From: Lolium rigidum
Lineage: Eukaryota > Streptophyta > Magnoliopsida > Poales > Poaceae
Direction of reading: 5' to 3'
DNA: 64,000 nt
Assembly: GCF_022539505.1 (NCBI RefSeq)
Contig: NC_061510.1
Coordinates: forward strand, 266,919,687 to 266,983,686
The notes under the pieces are model-generated. The model had not been told where the DNA came from. It saw only the letters and a program-made list of their open reading frames with translations, and made no database searches. Below are positions 36,368 through 47,792 of this stretch, in pieces. The stretch's first letter is position 1, and every line of letters starts with the position of its first letter. The position numbers and the translations under genes are program-made.

Positions 36368-38027
36368 TGATACGTCTACATGTTTTATGCATACTTTATG
36401 TCATATTTATGCGTTTTCCGGAACTAACCTATTGACGAGATGCCGAAGGGCCAGTTGCTATTTTCTGCTGTTTTCCGTTTCAGAAATCCTAGTAAGGAAA
36501 TATTCTCGGAATCGGACGAAATCAATGCCCAGCATCCTATTTTTCCACGAAGCTTCCAGAACACCCGAGAGCCACCAGAGGGGAGCCCTGGTGAGCCCAG
36601 ATGATAGGGCGGCGCGGCCAGGGCCTGGGCCGCGCCCCCCTGTTGTGTCGTCGCCTCCGACTCCGCCTCTTCGCCTATTTAAAGGTCCCTGACCTAAAAC
36701 TTCGATACGGGAAAAGCCACGGTACGAGAAACCTTCCAGAGCCGCCGCCATCGCGAAGCCAAGATCTGGGGGACAGGAGTCTCTGTTCCGGCACGCCGCC
36801 GGGACGGGGAGTGCCCCGAAGGCTCCTCCATCGACACCACCGCCATCTTCATCAACGCTCGCTCGTCTCCCATGAGGAGGAGTAGTTCTCCATTGAGGCT
36901 AAGGGCTGTACCGGTAGCTATGTGGTTCATCTCTCTCCTATGTACTTCAATACAATAATCTCATGAGCTGCCTTACATGATTGAGATTCATATGATGATG
37001 CTTGTAATCTAGATGTCATTATGCTAGTGAAGTGGGTTTTACTTATGTGATCTCCGGAGACTCCTTGTCCCACGTGTGTAAAGGTGACGAGTGTGTGCAC
37101 CGTGTGGGTCTCTTAGGCTATATTTCACGTGAATACTTATTCACTCGTTATGAATGGCATAGTGAAGTGCTTATTTATATCCCTTTATGATTGCGATGTG
37201 TTTTGTATCACAATTTATCCGTGTGCTACTCTAGTGATGTTATTAAAGTAGTTTATTCCTCCCGCACGGTGTAATGGTGACAGTGTGTGCATCGTGTAGT
37301 ACTTGGCGTAGGCTATGATTGTGATCTCTTGTAGATTATGAAGTTAACTATTGCTATGATGGTATTGATGTGATCTATGCCTCCTTTCGTAGCGTGAAGG
37401 TGACGAGTGTGCATGCTATGTTAGTACTTGGTTTGGTTATGTTGATCTGTCATGCACTCTAAGGTTATTTAAATATGAACATTGAATATTGTGGAGCTTG
37501 TTAACTCCGGCATTGAGGGTTCGTGTAATCCTACACGATTAGTGGTGTTCATCATCCAACAAGAGGGTGTAGAGTCTAGCATCTATCTATTTATTCTGTT
37601 ATGTGATCAATGTTTAGAGTGTCCACTAGTGAAAGTATGATCCCTAGGCCTTGTTCCTAAATATCGCTATCGCTGCTTGTTTATCGTTTTTTCGCATCTT
37701 TACTTCCTGCAATATTACCACCATCAACCACACGCCAGCAAGCACTTTTACGGTGCCGTTGCTACTCGCTTATATTTATTCATACCACCCGTATTTCACT
37801 ATCTCTTCGCCGAACTAGTGCACCTCGTTAGGTGTGTTGGGGACACAAGAGACTTCTTGCTTTGTGGTTGCGGGGTTGCATGAGAGGGATATCTTTGACC
37901 TCTTCCTCCCCGAGTTCGATAAACCTTGGGTGGTCCACTTAAGGGAAACTTGCTCGCTGTTCTACAAACCTCTCGCTCTTGGAGGCCCAACACTGTCTAC
38001 AAGAATAGAAGCACCCAGTAGACATCA
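36368..38027 (+). repeat. 5' LTR of the level 2 family B element
   Basis: 1660 bp. The start TGATACGTCT joins directly to ACATGTTTTATGC. About 70 bp present in the 3' LTR (56829-56878) are missing. A TATA-like TATTTAAA lies at 36676-36683. The first third resembles family A LTRs; the rest is different. Confidence 0.9.
36676..36683 (+). promoter_or_regulatory. TATA-like box of a family B LTR
   Basis: TATTTAAA in the context CGCCTATTTAAAGG, repeated at 57177-57184 in the partner LTR and on the minus strand in other copies. It precedes a GC-rich leader, as expected for the pol II start in the LTR. Confidence 0.5.
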
Positions 38028-38037
38028 AGCACTTTTC

Positions 38038-38055
38038 CGGCGCCGTTGCTGAGGA
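38038..38055 (+). promoter_or_regulatory. tRNA-Asp-type primer binding site of the level 2 element
   Basis: CGGCGCCGTTGC then TGAGGA, about 10 bp after the LTR. It is close to the complement of the tRNA-Asp 3' end. Confidence 0.75.
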
Positions 38056-38191
38056 GGAAAGGTAAAAGGCACTCATACTCCGGTCCCAGGTAAAAGTACT
38101 TTTCAATTGCCGTTGTGTGTGTGCTCGAAGCTATTTCCTTTAGATCCTGCAATTGCATCTTTTTGTTTCTTGTTTACACTAGTTTGGCATA

Positions 38192-38885
38192 ATGGACAAC
38201 AATGAGCTTCTTATTCTATTTCCTGATTTAAGACATGGATGGTTTGATCCGAAAATTAAAAAACCCATGGAACATATTAGCATGAATACTTTGAACACCA
38301 TTGTTGATAATGATATAGAAAGTTCTAAGCTTGGGGAAGCTGGTTTTGATGAGCATGATCTTTTTAGTCCCCCAAGCATTGAGGAGAAAATTTTCTTTGA
38401 TGATACTTCGCCTCCTATTTATGATGATTCTAATGATAGTGGTCTTTTGGTGCTACCTACTATGGAGAGTAAATTTTATTATGATTATACTATGCCTCCT
38501 ACACTTGATGAGAATAATAATGATAGCTACTTTGTTGAATTTGCTCCCACTATTACTAATAAAATTGATTATGCTTATGTGGAGAGTAATAATTTTATGC
38601 ATGAGACTCATGATAAGAATGATTTATGATGCTACTGAAAGTTATTATGAGAGAGGAAAATATGGTTGTAGAAATTTTCATGTTACTAAAATGCCTCTCT
38701 ATGTGCTGAAATTTTTGAAGCTACACTTGTTCTATCTTCCTATGCTTGTTACTTTGCTCCTCATGAACTTGTTTATTTACAAGATTCCTTTTCATAGGAA
38801 GCATGTTAGGCTTAAATGTGTTTTGAATTTGCCTCTTGATGCTCTCTTTTGCTTCAAATACTATCTCTTGCGAGTGCATCATTAA
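38192..38885 (+). pseudogene. Small family B ORF (gag-less type), frameshifted here
   Basis: The start MDNNELLILFPDLRHGWF opens an acidic protein rich in Asp, Asn and Ser, with SSKLGEAGFDEHDLFSPPSI in the middle. The frame stops at 38629 and the C-terminal part follows in another frame to 38885, with hydrophobic LFYLPMLVTLLLMNLFIY and the end FCFKYYLLRVHH. The intact form is at 51931-52659. No known domain. The N- and C-terminal parts resemble the ends of the longer gag region in the level 3 element, so it looks like gag with the core removed. Confidence 0.6.
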
Positions 38886-40460
38886 AACTGCTGAGCCCAT
38901 CTTAATGGCTATAAAGAAAGAACTTCTTGGGAGATAACCCATGTGTTTATTTTGCTACAGTACTTTTATTTTGCATTTGAGTCTTGGAAGTTGTTACTAC
39001 TGTAGCAACCTCTCCTTATCTTATTTTTATTGCATTGTTGTGCCAAGTAAAGTCTTTGATAGTAAGGTTCATACTAGATTTGGATTACTGCGCAGAAACA
39101 GATTTCTTTGCTGTCACGAATTTCGACCTGCCTCTCTGTAGGTAGCTCAGAAAAATATGCCAATTTACTTGAGTGATCCTCAGATATGTACGCAACTTTC
39201 ATTCAATTTGAGCATTTTCATTTGAGGAAGTCTGGTGCCTCAATAAAATTCGTCTTTACGGACTGTTCTGTTTTGACAGATTCTGCCTTTTATTTCGCAT
39301 TGCCTCTTTCGCTGTGTTGGATGGATTTCTTTGTTCCATTACCTTCCAGTAGCTTTGGGCAATGTCCAGAAGTGTTAAGAATGATTGTGTCACCTCTCGA
39401 ACATGTGAATTTTTGATTATGCACTAACCCTCTAATGAGTTTGTTTCAAGTTTGGTGTGGAGGAAGTTTTCAAGGGTCAAGAGAGGAGGATGATATACTA
39501 TGATCAAGAAGAGTGAAGGGTCTAAGCTTGGGGATGCCCCCGTGGTTCATCCCTGCATATTTCAAGAAGACTCAAGCATCTAAGCTTGGGGATGCCCAAG
39601 GAATCCCCTTCTTCATCGACAACATTATCAGGTTCCTCCCCTGAAACTATATTTTTATACCATCACATCTTATGTGCTTTGCTTGGAGCGTCGGTTTGTT
39701 TTTGTTTTTGTTTTGTTTGAATAAAATGGATCCTAGCATTCATTGTGTGGGAGAGAGACACGCTCCGCTGTTGCATATGGACAAATATGTCCTTAGGCTT
39801 TACTCATAGTATTCATGGCGAAGGTTGAATCTTCTTCGTTAAATTGTTATATGGTTGGAATCGGGAAATGCTACATGTAGTAATTCTAAAATGTCTTGAA
39901 TAATTTGATACTTGGCAATTGTTGTGCTCATGTTTAAGCTCTTGCATCATATACTTTGCACCCATTAATGAAGAAATACTTAGAGCTTGCTAAAATTTGG
40001 TTTGCATAATTGGTCTCTCTAAGGTCTAGATAATTTCTAGTAAAGAGTTTGAATAACAAGGAAGACGGTCTAGAGTCTTATAATGTTTACAATATGTCTT
40101 TTATGTGAGTTTTGCTGCACCGGTTCATCCTTGTGTTTGTTTCAAATAACCTTGCTAGCCTAAACCTTGTATCGAGAGGGAATACTTCTCATGCATCCAA
40201 AATCCTTGAGCCAACCACTATGCCATTTGTGTCCACCATACCTACCTACTACATGGTATTTCTCCGCCATTCCAAAGTAATTGCTTGAGTGCTACCTTTA
40301 AATAATTCAAAATTTATCACCTCTGATTTGTGTCAATGTTTTATAGCTCATGAGGAAGTATGTGGTGTTTATCTTTCATTCTTGTTGGGCAACTTTCACC
40401 AATGGACTAGTGGCTTCATCCGCTTATCCAATAATTTTGCAAAAAGAGCTGGCAATGGGG
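38886..40460 (+). other. Non-coding 3' interior of the level 2 element, first part
   Basis: It matches the family A interior (22060-23500) closely and carries polypurine motif copies at 39522-39537 and 39580-39595. No coding domain. Confidence 0.75.
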
Positions 40461-41893
40461 TGATGTCTACGGGAGCTTCTATTCTTGTAGACAGTGTTGG
40501 GCCTCCAAGAGCAGAGGTTTGTAGAACAGCAGCAAGTTGCCCTTAAGTGGATCACCCAAGGTTTATCGAACTCAGGGAGGAAGAGGTCAAAGATATCCCT
40601 CTCAAGCAACCCTGCGATCACAATGCAAAAAGTCTCTTGTGTCCCCAACACACCTAATACACTTGTCAGATGTATAGGTGCACTAGTTCGGCGAAGAGAT
40701 AGTGAGATGCAAGTAATATGGATGAGTATGAGTGGTAATAGCAATCTGAATAAAATATGGCAGCGAGTAAACATGCAACAAAACAAGTAAACAAACGGAG
40801 ATTCGATGCTTGGAAGCAAGGCCTAGGGATCCCGCTTTCACTAGTGGACACTCTCGACAATGATCACATAATAGGACTACTCTACACCCTCTTGTTGGAT
40901 GATGAACACCACTAACTATGTAGGATTACACGAACCCTCAATGCCGGAGTTAACAAGCTCCACAATATTCAATGTTCATATTTAAATAACCTTAGAGTGC
41001 AAGATAGATCAACACAATCACACCAAGAACTAACATAGCATGCACACTCGTCACCATCACACTATGAAGGAGGCATAGATCACATCAATACTTATCATAG
41101 CAATAGTTAACTTCATAATCTACAAGAGATTACAATCATAACCCACGCCAAGTACTACACGATGCACACACTGTCACCATTACACCGTGCAGGAGGAATA
41201 GACTACTTTAATAACATCACTAGAGTAGCACATAGATGATATTCAACTAGATCACAAAAAGAGAGATGTGAACCACATAGCTACAGCGGAGCCCTCAGCC
41301 CCGGGGGTGAATTACTCCCTCCTCATCATGGAGACAGCGATGGTGGTGAAGATGGCGGTGGAGACGGCGGTGGAGATGACTCCGGGGCAATTCCCCGTCC
41401 CGGCAGGGTGCCGGAACAGAGACTTCTATCCCCCGAATTGGAGTTTCGCGATGGCGGCGGCTCTGGATGGTTTTCTCTGGTTTCGTCGAACGGGGTCGAG
41501 GTTTTAGGTCACGGAAGACTAAATAGTCGAAGAGGCGGAGTCGGAGGGGCCACGGGGTGCCCACACACTAGGGGGGCGCGCCCCCCCCTTGGGTCGCGCC
41601 GCCCTGTGGGGTGGGGCCCCCTGGCTCCCCTCTCGCCTTTCTCCGGTGCTCTGGAAGCTTCCGGGAATTATAAGATCTTCGGTGTTGATTTCGTCCGATT
41701 CCGAAAATATTTCTTTACTAGGATTTCGAAACCAAAAACACCGGAAAACAGACAATCGGCCTTTCGGCATCTCGTCAATAGGTTAGTTCCAGAAAATGCA
41801 TAAATACGACATAAAGTATGCATAAAACATGTAGATATCATCAATAATGTGGCATGGAACATAAGAAATTATCGATACGTCGGAGACGTATCA
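40461..41893 (-). repeat. 3' LTR of the level 3 family B element
   Basis: 1433 bp. It lacks a block present in other B LTRs and has GATATTCAACTAGATCAC instead (about 41229-41247). The partner 5' LTR has the same structure (near 55288), so the variant existed before insertion. Confidence 0.88.
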
Positions 41894-41909
41894 GCATCCC
41901 CAAGCTTAG

Positions 41910-44436
41910 TTCCTGCTCGTCCCGAGCGAGTAAACGATAACAAAGATAATTTCTGGAGTGACATGCCATCATAACCTCGATCATACTATTGTAAACACAT
42001 GTAATGAATGCAGCGATCAAAACAATGGTAATGACATGAGTAAACAAATGAATCATAAAGCAAAGACTTTTCATGAATAGTACTTAAAGACAAGCATCAA
42101 TAAGTCTTGCATAAGAGTTAACTCATAAAGCAATAAATCAAAGTAAAGGTATTGAAGCAACACAAAGGAAGATTAAGTTTTAGCGGTTGCTTTCAACTTA
42201 TAACATGTACATCTCATGGATATTGTCAACATAGAGTAATATAACAAGTGCAATATGCAAGTATGTAGGAATCAATGCACAGTTCACACAAGTGTTTGCT
42301 TCTTGAGGTGGAGAGAGATAGGTGAACCGACTCAACATAAAAGTAAAAGAATGGTCCTTCAAAGAGGAAAGCATCGATTGCTATATTTGTGCTAGAGCTT
42401 TTATTTTGAAAACAAGAAACAATTTTGTCAACGGTAGTAATAAAGCATATGTATCATGTAAATTATATCTTACAAGTTGCAAGCCTCATGCATAGTATAC
42501 TAATAGTGCCCGCACCTTGTCCTAATTAGCTTGGACTACGGGATCATCGCAATACACATGTTTTAACCAAGTGTCACAAAGGGGTACCTCTATGCCGCCT
42601 GTACAAAGGTCTAAGGAGAAAGCTCGCATTTTGGATTTCTCGCTTTTGATTATTCTCAACTTAGACATTCATACCGGGACAACATAGACAACAGATAATG
42701 GACTCCTCTTTAATGCATAAGCATGTAGCAACAATTAGTGTTCTCATATGAGATTGAGGATATATGTCCAAAACTGAAACTTCCACCATGATTAATGGCT
42801 TTAGTTAGCGGCCCAATGTTCTTCTCTAACAATATGCATGCTCTAACCATTAAAGTGGTAGATCTCCCTTACTTTAGACAAGACGGACATGCATAGCAAC
42901 TCACATGATATTCAACAAAGATTAGTTGATGGCGTCCCCAGAAAACATGGTTATCGCACAACAAGCAACTTAATAAGAGATAAAGTGCATAAGTACATAT
43001 TCAATACCACAATAGTTTTTAAGCTATTTGTCCCATGAGCTATATATTGCAAAGGTAAAGGATAGAAATTTTAAAGGTAGCACTCAAGCAATTTACTTTG
43101 GAATGGCGGAGAAATACCATGTAGTAGGTAGGTATGGTGGACACAAATGGCATAGTGGTTGGCTCAAGGATTTTGGATGCATGAGAAGTATTCCCTCTCG
43201 ATACAAGGTTTAGGCTAGCAAGGTTATTTGAAACAAACACAAGGATGAACCGGTGCAGCAAAACTCACATAAAAGACATACTCGTAAACATTATAAGACT
43301 CTACACCGTCTTCCTTGTTGTTCAAACTCAATACTAGAAATTATCTAGACTTTAGAGAGACCAATTATGCAAACCAAATTTTAGCAAGCTCTATGTATTT
43401 CTTCATTAATAGGTGCAAAGTATATGATGCAAGAGCTTAAACATGAGCACAACAATTGCCAAGTATCAAATTATTCAAGACATTCTACCAATTACTACAT
43501 GTAGCATTTTTTGTTTCCAACCATATAACAATTAACGAAGCAGTTTCAACCTTCGCCATGAAAAATAAAAGCTAAGAACACACGTGTTCATATGAACCAG
43601 CGGAGCGTGTCTCTCTCCCACACAAGCATTTATTCAAACAAAAACAAAAACAAAAGCACACAGACGCTCCAAGTAAAGTACATAAGATGTGATGGAATAA
43701 AAATATAGTTTCAGGGGAGGAACCTGATAATGTTGTCGATGAAGAAGGGGATGCCTTGGGCATCCCCAAGCTTAGACGCTTGAGTCTTCTTAAAATATGC
43801 AGGGTTGAACCACCGGGGCATCCCCAAGCTTAGACTTTTCCTCTCTTGACCCTTGAAAACTTCCTCCACACCAAACTCGAAACAAACTCATTAGAGGGTT
43901 AGTGCATAATCAAAAATTCACATGTTCAGAGGTGACACAATCATTCTTAACACTTCTGGACATTGCACAAAGTTACTGGAAGGTACTGGAACAAAGAAAT
44001 CCATCCAACATAGCAAAAGAAGCAATGCGAAATAAAAGGCAGAATCTGTCAAAACAGAACAGTCCGTAAAGACGAATTTTATTGAGGCACCAGACTTGCT
44101 CAAATGAAAATGCTCAAATTGAATGAAAGCTGCGTACATATCTGAGGATCACTCACGTAAATTGGCATAATTTTCTGAGTTACCTACCGAGAATTAGGCC
44201 CGGATTCGTGACGTACGTAAATCTGTTTCGCGCAGTAATCCAAATCTAGTATCAACCTTTCTATCAAAGACCTTACTTGGCACAACAATGCAATAAAATA
44301 AGATAGGGAGAGGTTGCTACAGTAGTAACAACTTCCAAGACTCAAATACAAAATAAAAGTACTGTAGCAAAATAAACACATGGGTTATCTCCCAAGAAGT
44401 TCTTTCTTTATAGCCATTAAGATGGGCTCAACAGTT
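41910..44436 (-). other. Non-coding 3' interior of the level 3 element
   Basis: Reverse complement of the shared A/B interior. Polypurine motif copies are at 43760-43775 and 43818-43833 (plus coordinates). No coding domain is seen. Confidence 0.75.
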
Positions 44437-45090
44437 TTAATGATGCACTCGCAAAAAATAGTATTTGAAGCAAAAGAGAGCATCAAGAGGCAAATTCAAA
44501 ACAAATTTAAGCCTAACATGCTTCCTATGAAAAGGAATCTTGTACACAAATGAATTCATGAAGAACAAAGTGACAAGCATAAGAGGATAAAACACGAGTA
44601 ACTTCAAGATTCTCAACATAAAGAGGGGAAACTTAATATTATTAAGATGCATATACCCATGTTTCCCTCTCTCATAATAACTTTCAGTAGCATCATTGAT
44701 GAAATCCACAATATACCCATCACTTAAAACATTCTTATCATGGTTCATATGCATAGAAGTATCATTAATTTTGGCATAAGAAGAATTCTTCTCATTAATA
44801 GTAATTGGAGCAGGATTATTATCAAGAATTTGAACATGGTAAACAAGTTGCATATTAAGGGAATTGTTTTTGGCAATCCAATCATAACTATGACAAGTTT
44901 CATAAGGATAGTTATAACCTATATCATAGCATTCTTTATAATAATCATTAAAGGTCGGAGGCACAGTGTCATCATAAGAAATAGAATAGTTATCTTTCAC
45001 AGTCGGTTTATCGGTGACCATACCATCATTGTTATTAGAAGGAGATGTATCAAACACATAATGATCAGTAGCAAAAGGATTTTCAAACAC
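44437..45090 (-). pseudogene. C-terminal gag-region frame of the level 3 element
   Basis: 217 codons from MFENPFATDHYVF to LRVHH. It follows the zinc-knuckle frame after a stop at 45112. It is acidic and rich in Asn, Asp and Tyr. A hydrophobic stretch, LLVFYPLMLVTLFFMNSFVY, could cross a membrane, and the end PFHRKHVRLKFVLNLPLDA matches the end of the small ORF in the gag-less B elements. No known domain. A membrane or envelope-like role is only a guess. Confidence 0.55.
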
Positions 45091-45111
45091 CTCTTCCCCA
45101 AGCTTAGAGCT

Positions 45112-46311
45112 TTATATATCATTATGGGAGGAAGCATGGATAGCACTGATACTATGGCAATTATTATCATCATCATTTTCAGAATTAGTTTCCCAGAGAT
45201 TTGCAATATCAAAAGTAGTGTGCTCATTCAAATCATGATCGCTAATGTATGTAAAGGGCATAGGAAGATCATTGTATTCAGATTCATTATCATAATAATC
45301 ATTAGGAGCAACATACTTACGGTTACCTAGCGTTATCTCATTCACGCGGGGATATGCCGTTACCTCTTTCTCTTTATTCTCCTTCTTCTTCTTCTTCTTC
45401 TTCTTCTTCTTCTTCTTCTTCGTTCCCTTCTTCTTCTTCTTCTTCTTCTTCTTCTTCTTCTTCTTCTTCTTCTTCTCCTCCTCCTTCTCCTCGTTTCCTT
45501 CTTTAGGAGGAAGAGGCTTGAAGGGTGGCTTGTCCGCATAACCTGATTTACTTTCAGAAACAATAGAAGAAACTTGGGAGGATTCCTCCTTTTCATTAAT
45601 TAGTTCAAAACACACAGCTGTCCTATCATATTTTGGCAAGGTGTCATCTTCTAAAATATTTTGTATGTAAGTATTTGTATGGCTATTATCAATGCAATAA
45701 GAAAAACACCCATGCAGGACATCATCAATATCAAGATCATTAATATCTAACAAAGAAATTTTCCTTGATAACTCTTCACACCACAAAAATAAAGTGAGTT
45801 CATCATGCTGATTAGGAGTAATTTCATCATCACAATACAAATTTGCAGCACTCATTGGGTTCAAATTATCATTGGTGGAGCATTGAAAATTAAAATGACC
45901 CACTTCATGGCAAACTTCACAAATAAAAGGATAGAGGGCACAAACTTTTTTACCAAGATCATCTAGAGCCCTAGCCCACTTTCTAGTTTTTTCATTAATA
46001 TGATGGATACAATATTCATCTTTGATTTGATTAATTCCACAAGGTCTATGCATTCCACAAAAATTAACATGGTTATAGGAAATAGCATTCTTAGGAGTTT
46101 GAGCATGCTTATTGCAATCATTAACAACAATTTCATCCTTCATGCAAGCCTCTTTAAAAGGTTCATGATACTTATCAAAATTATTTTTAGGCAATTCAAA
46201 ATGAGAAGCAAAGGCTTTATAAAGATTTGCAGCAACTTGAGAGTCAAGACCATAAGTAGCACTCATATCTCGAAATTTATCGAGTATCCATAAAAGCTTC
46301 AATGCATTCAT
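45112..46311 (-). pseudogene. Gag nucleocapsid-type frame with CCHC knuckle and poly-Lys
   Basis: A 399-codon frame. A zinc knuckle C-X2-C-X4-H-X4-C (CEVCHEVGHFNFQC) lies at residues 131-144 (45880-45921), as in retroelement nucleocapsids that bind RNA. Residues from about 285 to 317 are two lysine runs separated by Gly-Thr, coded by an AAG microsatellite. The end is acidic and Asn-rich. The first part, SQVAANLYKAFASHFELP, contains no known domain. It lies downstream of the gag core, probably once in one frame with it. I infer that the basic run was added by slippage. Confidence 0.7.
45381..45476. repeat. (CTT)n / (AAG)n microsatellite in gag
   Basis: Two near-pure CTT runs, split by CGTTCCC, spanning about 96 bp. 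On the gag strand they read as lysine codons. Confidence 0.95.
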
Positions 46312-46357
46312 AATTATAATTTATACCTGACTCTTCACCTTTGTTGTTCTCCCATCC

Positions 46358-47178
46358 TTAAGCATTCTCCTCAATCCGATCAAGAAGATCCCACCTAGCT
46401 TCAACCTCCTTGCTTGTGAAAGATCCCTCTGAACAGGCATCCAGATAGTCCTTGTGTTGTCCTGAAAGCCTCGCATAAAAATTGTTAACAATAACATTAC
46501 GGGGGAGCTCATGAATGGGACATTTGAGCATTAGTGACTTCAATCTCCCCCATGCTTTAGAAATACTCTCTCCATCACGAGGATAAAAGTTATAAATATA
46601 ATTTCTATCAATATGCACTTCATGAGGAGGATAAAATTTAGAATAAAAGATAGGTACAATTTCCTCCCAACCAAGAGAATGACTATTCTTCAACAATTTA
46701 TACCAATGCGCCGCTTTACCGGACAATGAAAAAGAGAATAGCTTCTTCCTCACTTCATCCATAGAGATACCTGCACACTTGAATAACCCGCATAATCCAT
46801 GCAAAAACAAGAATGATCTCCAGGATGGACAGTTCCATCCCCTTCATAGCGGTTATCAATAACACGTTCAATAATTTTCATGGGTATCTTGAAAGCAGTA
46901 CTTGCAGTTGGTGGACAAGCATCATTAGAGTTATCGCATATGGGAGATAAAGCATTATCAGAACAAATTTTCTCCACTAAAGATGGGAAACTAAAAAGAT
47001 CACAAAAACTAGCTTCCCCAAGCTTAGACTTATCCATAGCATTAGCAGCGATTGCGTTCATACTAATAACATTGCTACTAGCATGCAATTGAGGCTCCAT
47101 AAGTTCTTTAATTTTTGCATCACACAATTCATGTCTTAACTTAGGAAATAAATTAAAAAGCTCATAGTTGTATTCCAT
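46358..47178 (-). pseudogene. Gag N-terminal and core domain of the level 3 element
   Basis: Two overlapping frames. The first, 47178-46750, begins MEYNYELFNLFPKLRHEL and has the SKLGEASF motif shared with the small B ORF. The second, 46810-46358, carries the plant gag core: KLFSFSLSGKAAHWYKLL, EIVPIFYSKFYPPHEVH, ESISKAWGRLKSLMLKCPIH, and FYARLSGQHKDYLDACSEGS. The change of frame is near 46800. The core is of the same family as that in family A (19902-20913) but clearly diverged. It would build the particle. Confidence 0.8.
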
Positions 47179-47315
47179 TATGCCTTACTAGTGTAAAACA
47201 AGAAACAAAAAGATGCAATTGCAGGATCTAAACGAAATAGCTTCGAACACTCACACAATGGCGCCAGAAAAGTACTCTTACCTGGGACCGGAGTATGAGT
47301 GCCTTTTACCTTTCC

Positions 47316-47333
47316 TCCCCGGCAACGGCGCCA
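47316..47333 (-). promoter_or_regulatory. tRNA-Asp primer binding site of the level 3 element, perfect 18 nt
   Basis: The plus strand reads TCCCCGGCAACGGCGCCA, the 3' end of plant tRNA-Asp including CCA. The element's sense strand is therefore fully complementary. It lies 11 bp from the 5' LTR. Confidence 0.9.
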
Positions 47334-47343
47334 GAAAAGTGCT

Positions 47344-47792
47344 TGATGTCTACGGGAGCTTCTATTCTTGTAGACAGTGTTGGGCCTCCAAGAGCAGAGG
47401 TTTGTAGAACGACGAGCAAGTTTCCCTTAAGTGGATCACCCAAGGTTTATCGAACTCAGGGAGGAAGAGCTCAAAGATATCCCTCTCAAGCAACCCTGCG
47501 ATCACAATGCAAGAAGTCTCTTGTGTCCCCAACACACCTAATACACTTGTCAGATGTATAGGTGCACTAGTTCGGCGAAGAGATAGTGAGATGCAAGTAA
47601 TATGGATGAGTATGAGTGGTAATAGCAATCTGAATAAAATATGGCAGCGAGTAAACATGCAACAAAATAGTAAACAAACGGAGATTCGATGCTTGGAAGC
47701 AAGGCCTAGGGATCCCGCTTTCACTAGTGGACACTCTCGACAATGATCACATAATAGGACTACTCTACACCCTCTTGTTGGATGATGAACAC
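47344..47792 (-). repeat. 5' LTR of the level 3 element, inner piece
   Basis: 449 bp from TGATGTCTACGGGAGC to the insertion site AACAC (47788-47792). It continues at 54969. Confidence 0.88.

Noticed and set aside
44437..45090. Envelope-like gene in the level 3 element
   Set aside because: Only one hydrophobic stretch, no signal peptide, and the frame continues the gag region.
44740..45330. Isoleucine-rich frame of 196 codons on plus
   Set aside because: Antisense shadow of the gag-region frames.
45360..45596. Arginine-rich frame on minus
   Set aside because: Other frame of the AAG microsatellite; the lysine frame carries the zinc knuckle upstream.
47316..47333. tRNA-Asp 3' end sequence as a tRNA gene fragment
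   Set aside because: Only 18 nt, next to an LTR, so it is a primer binding site.
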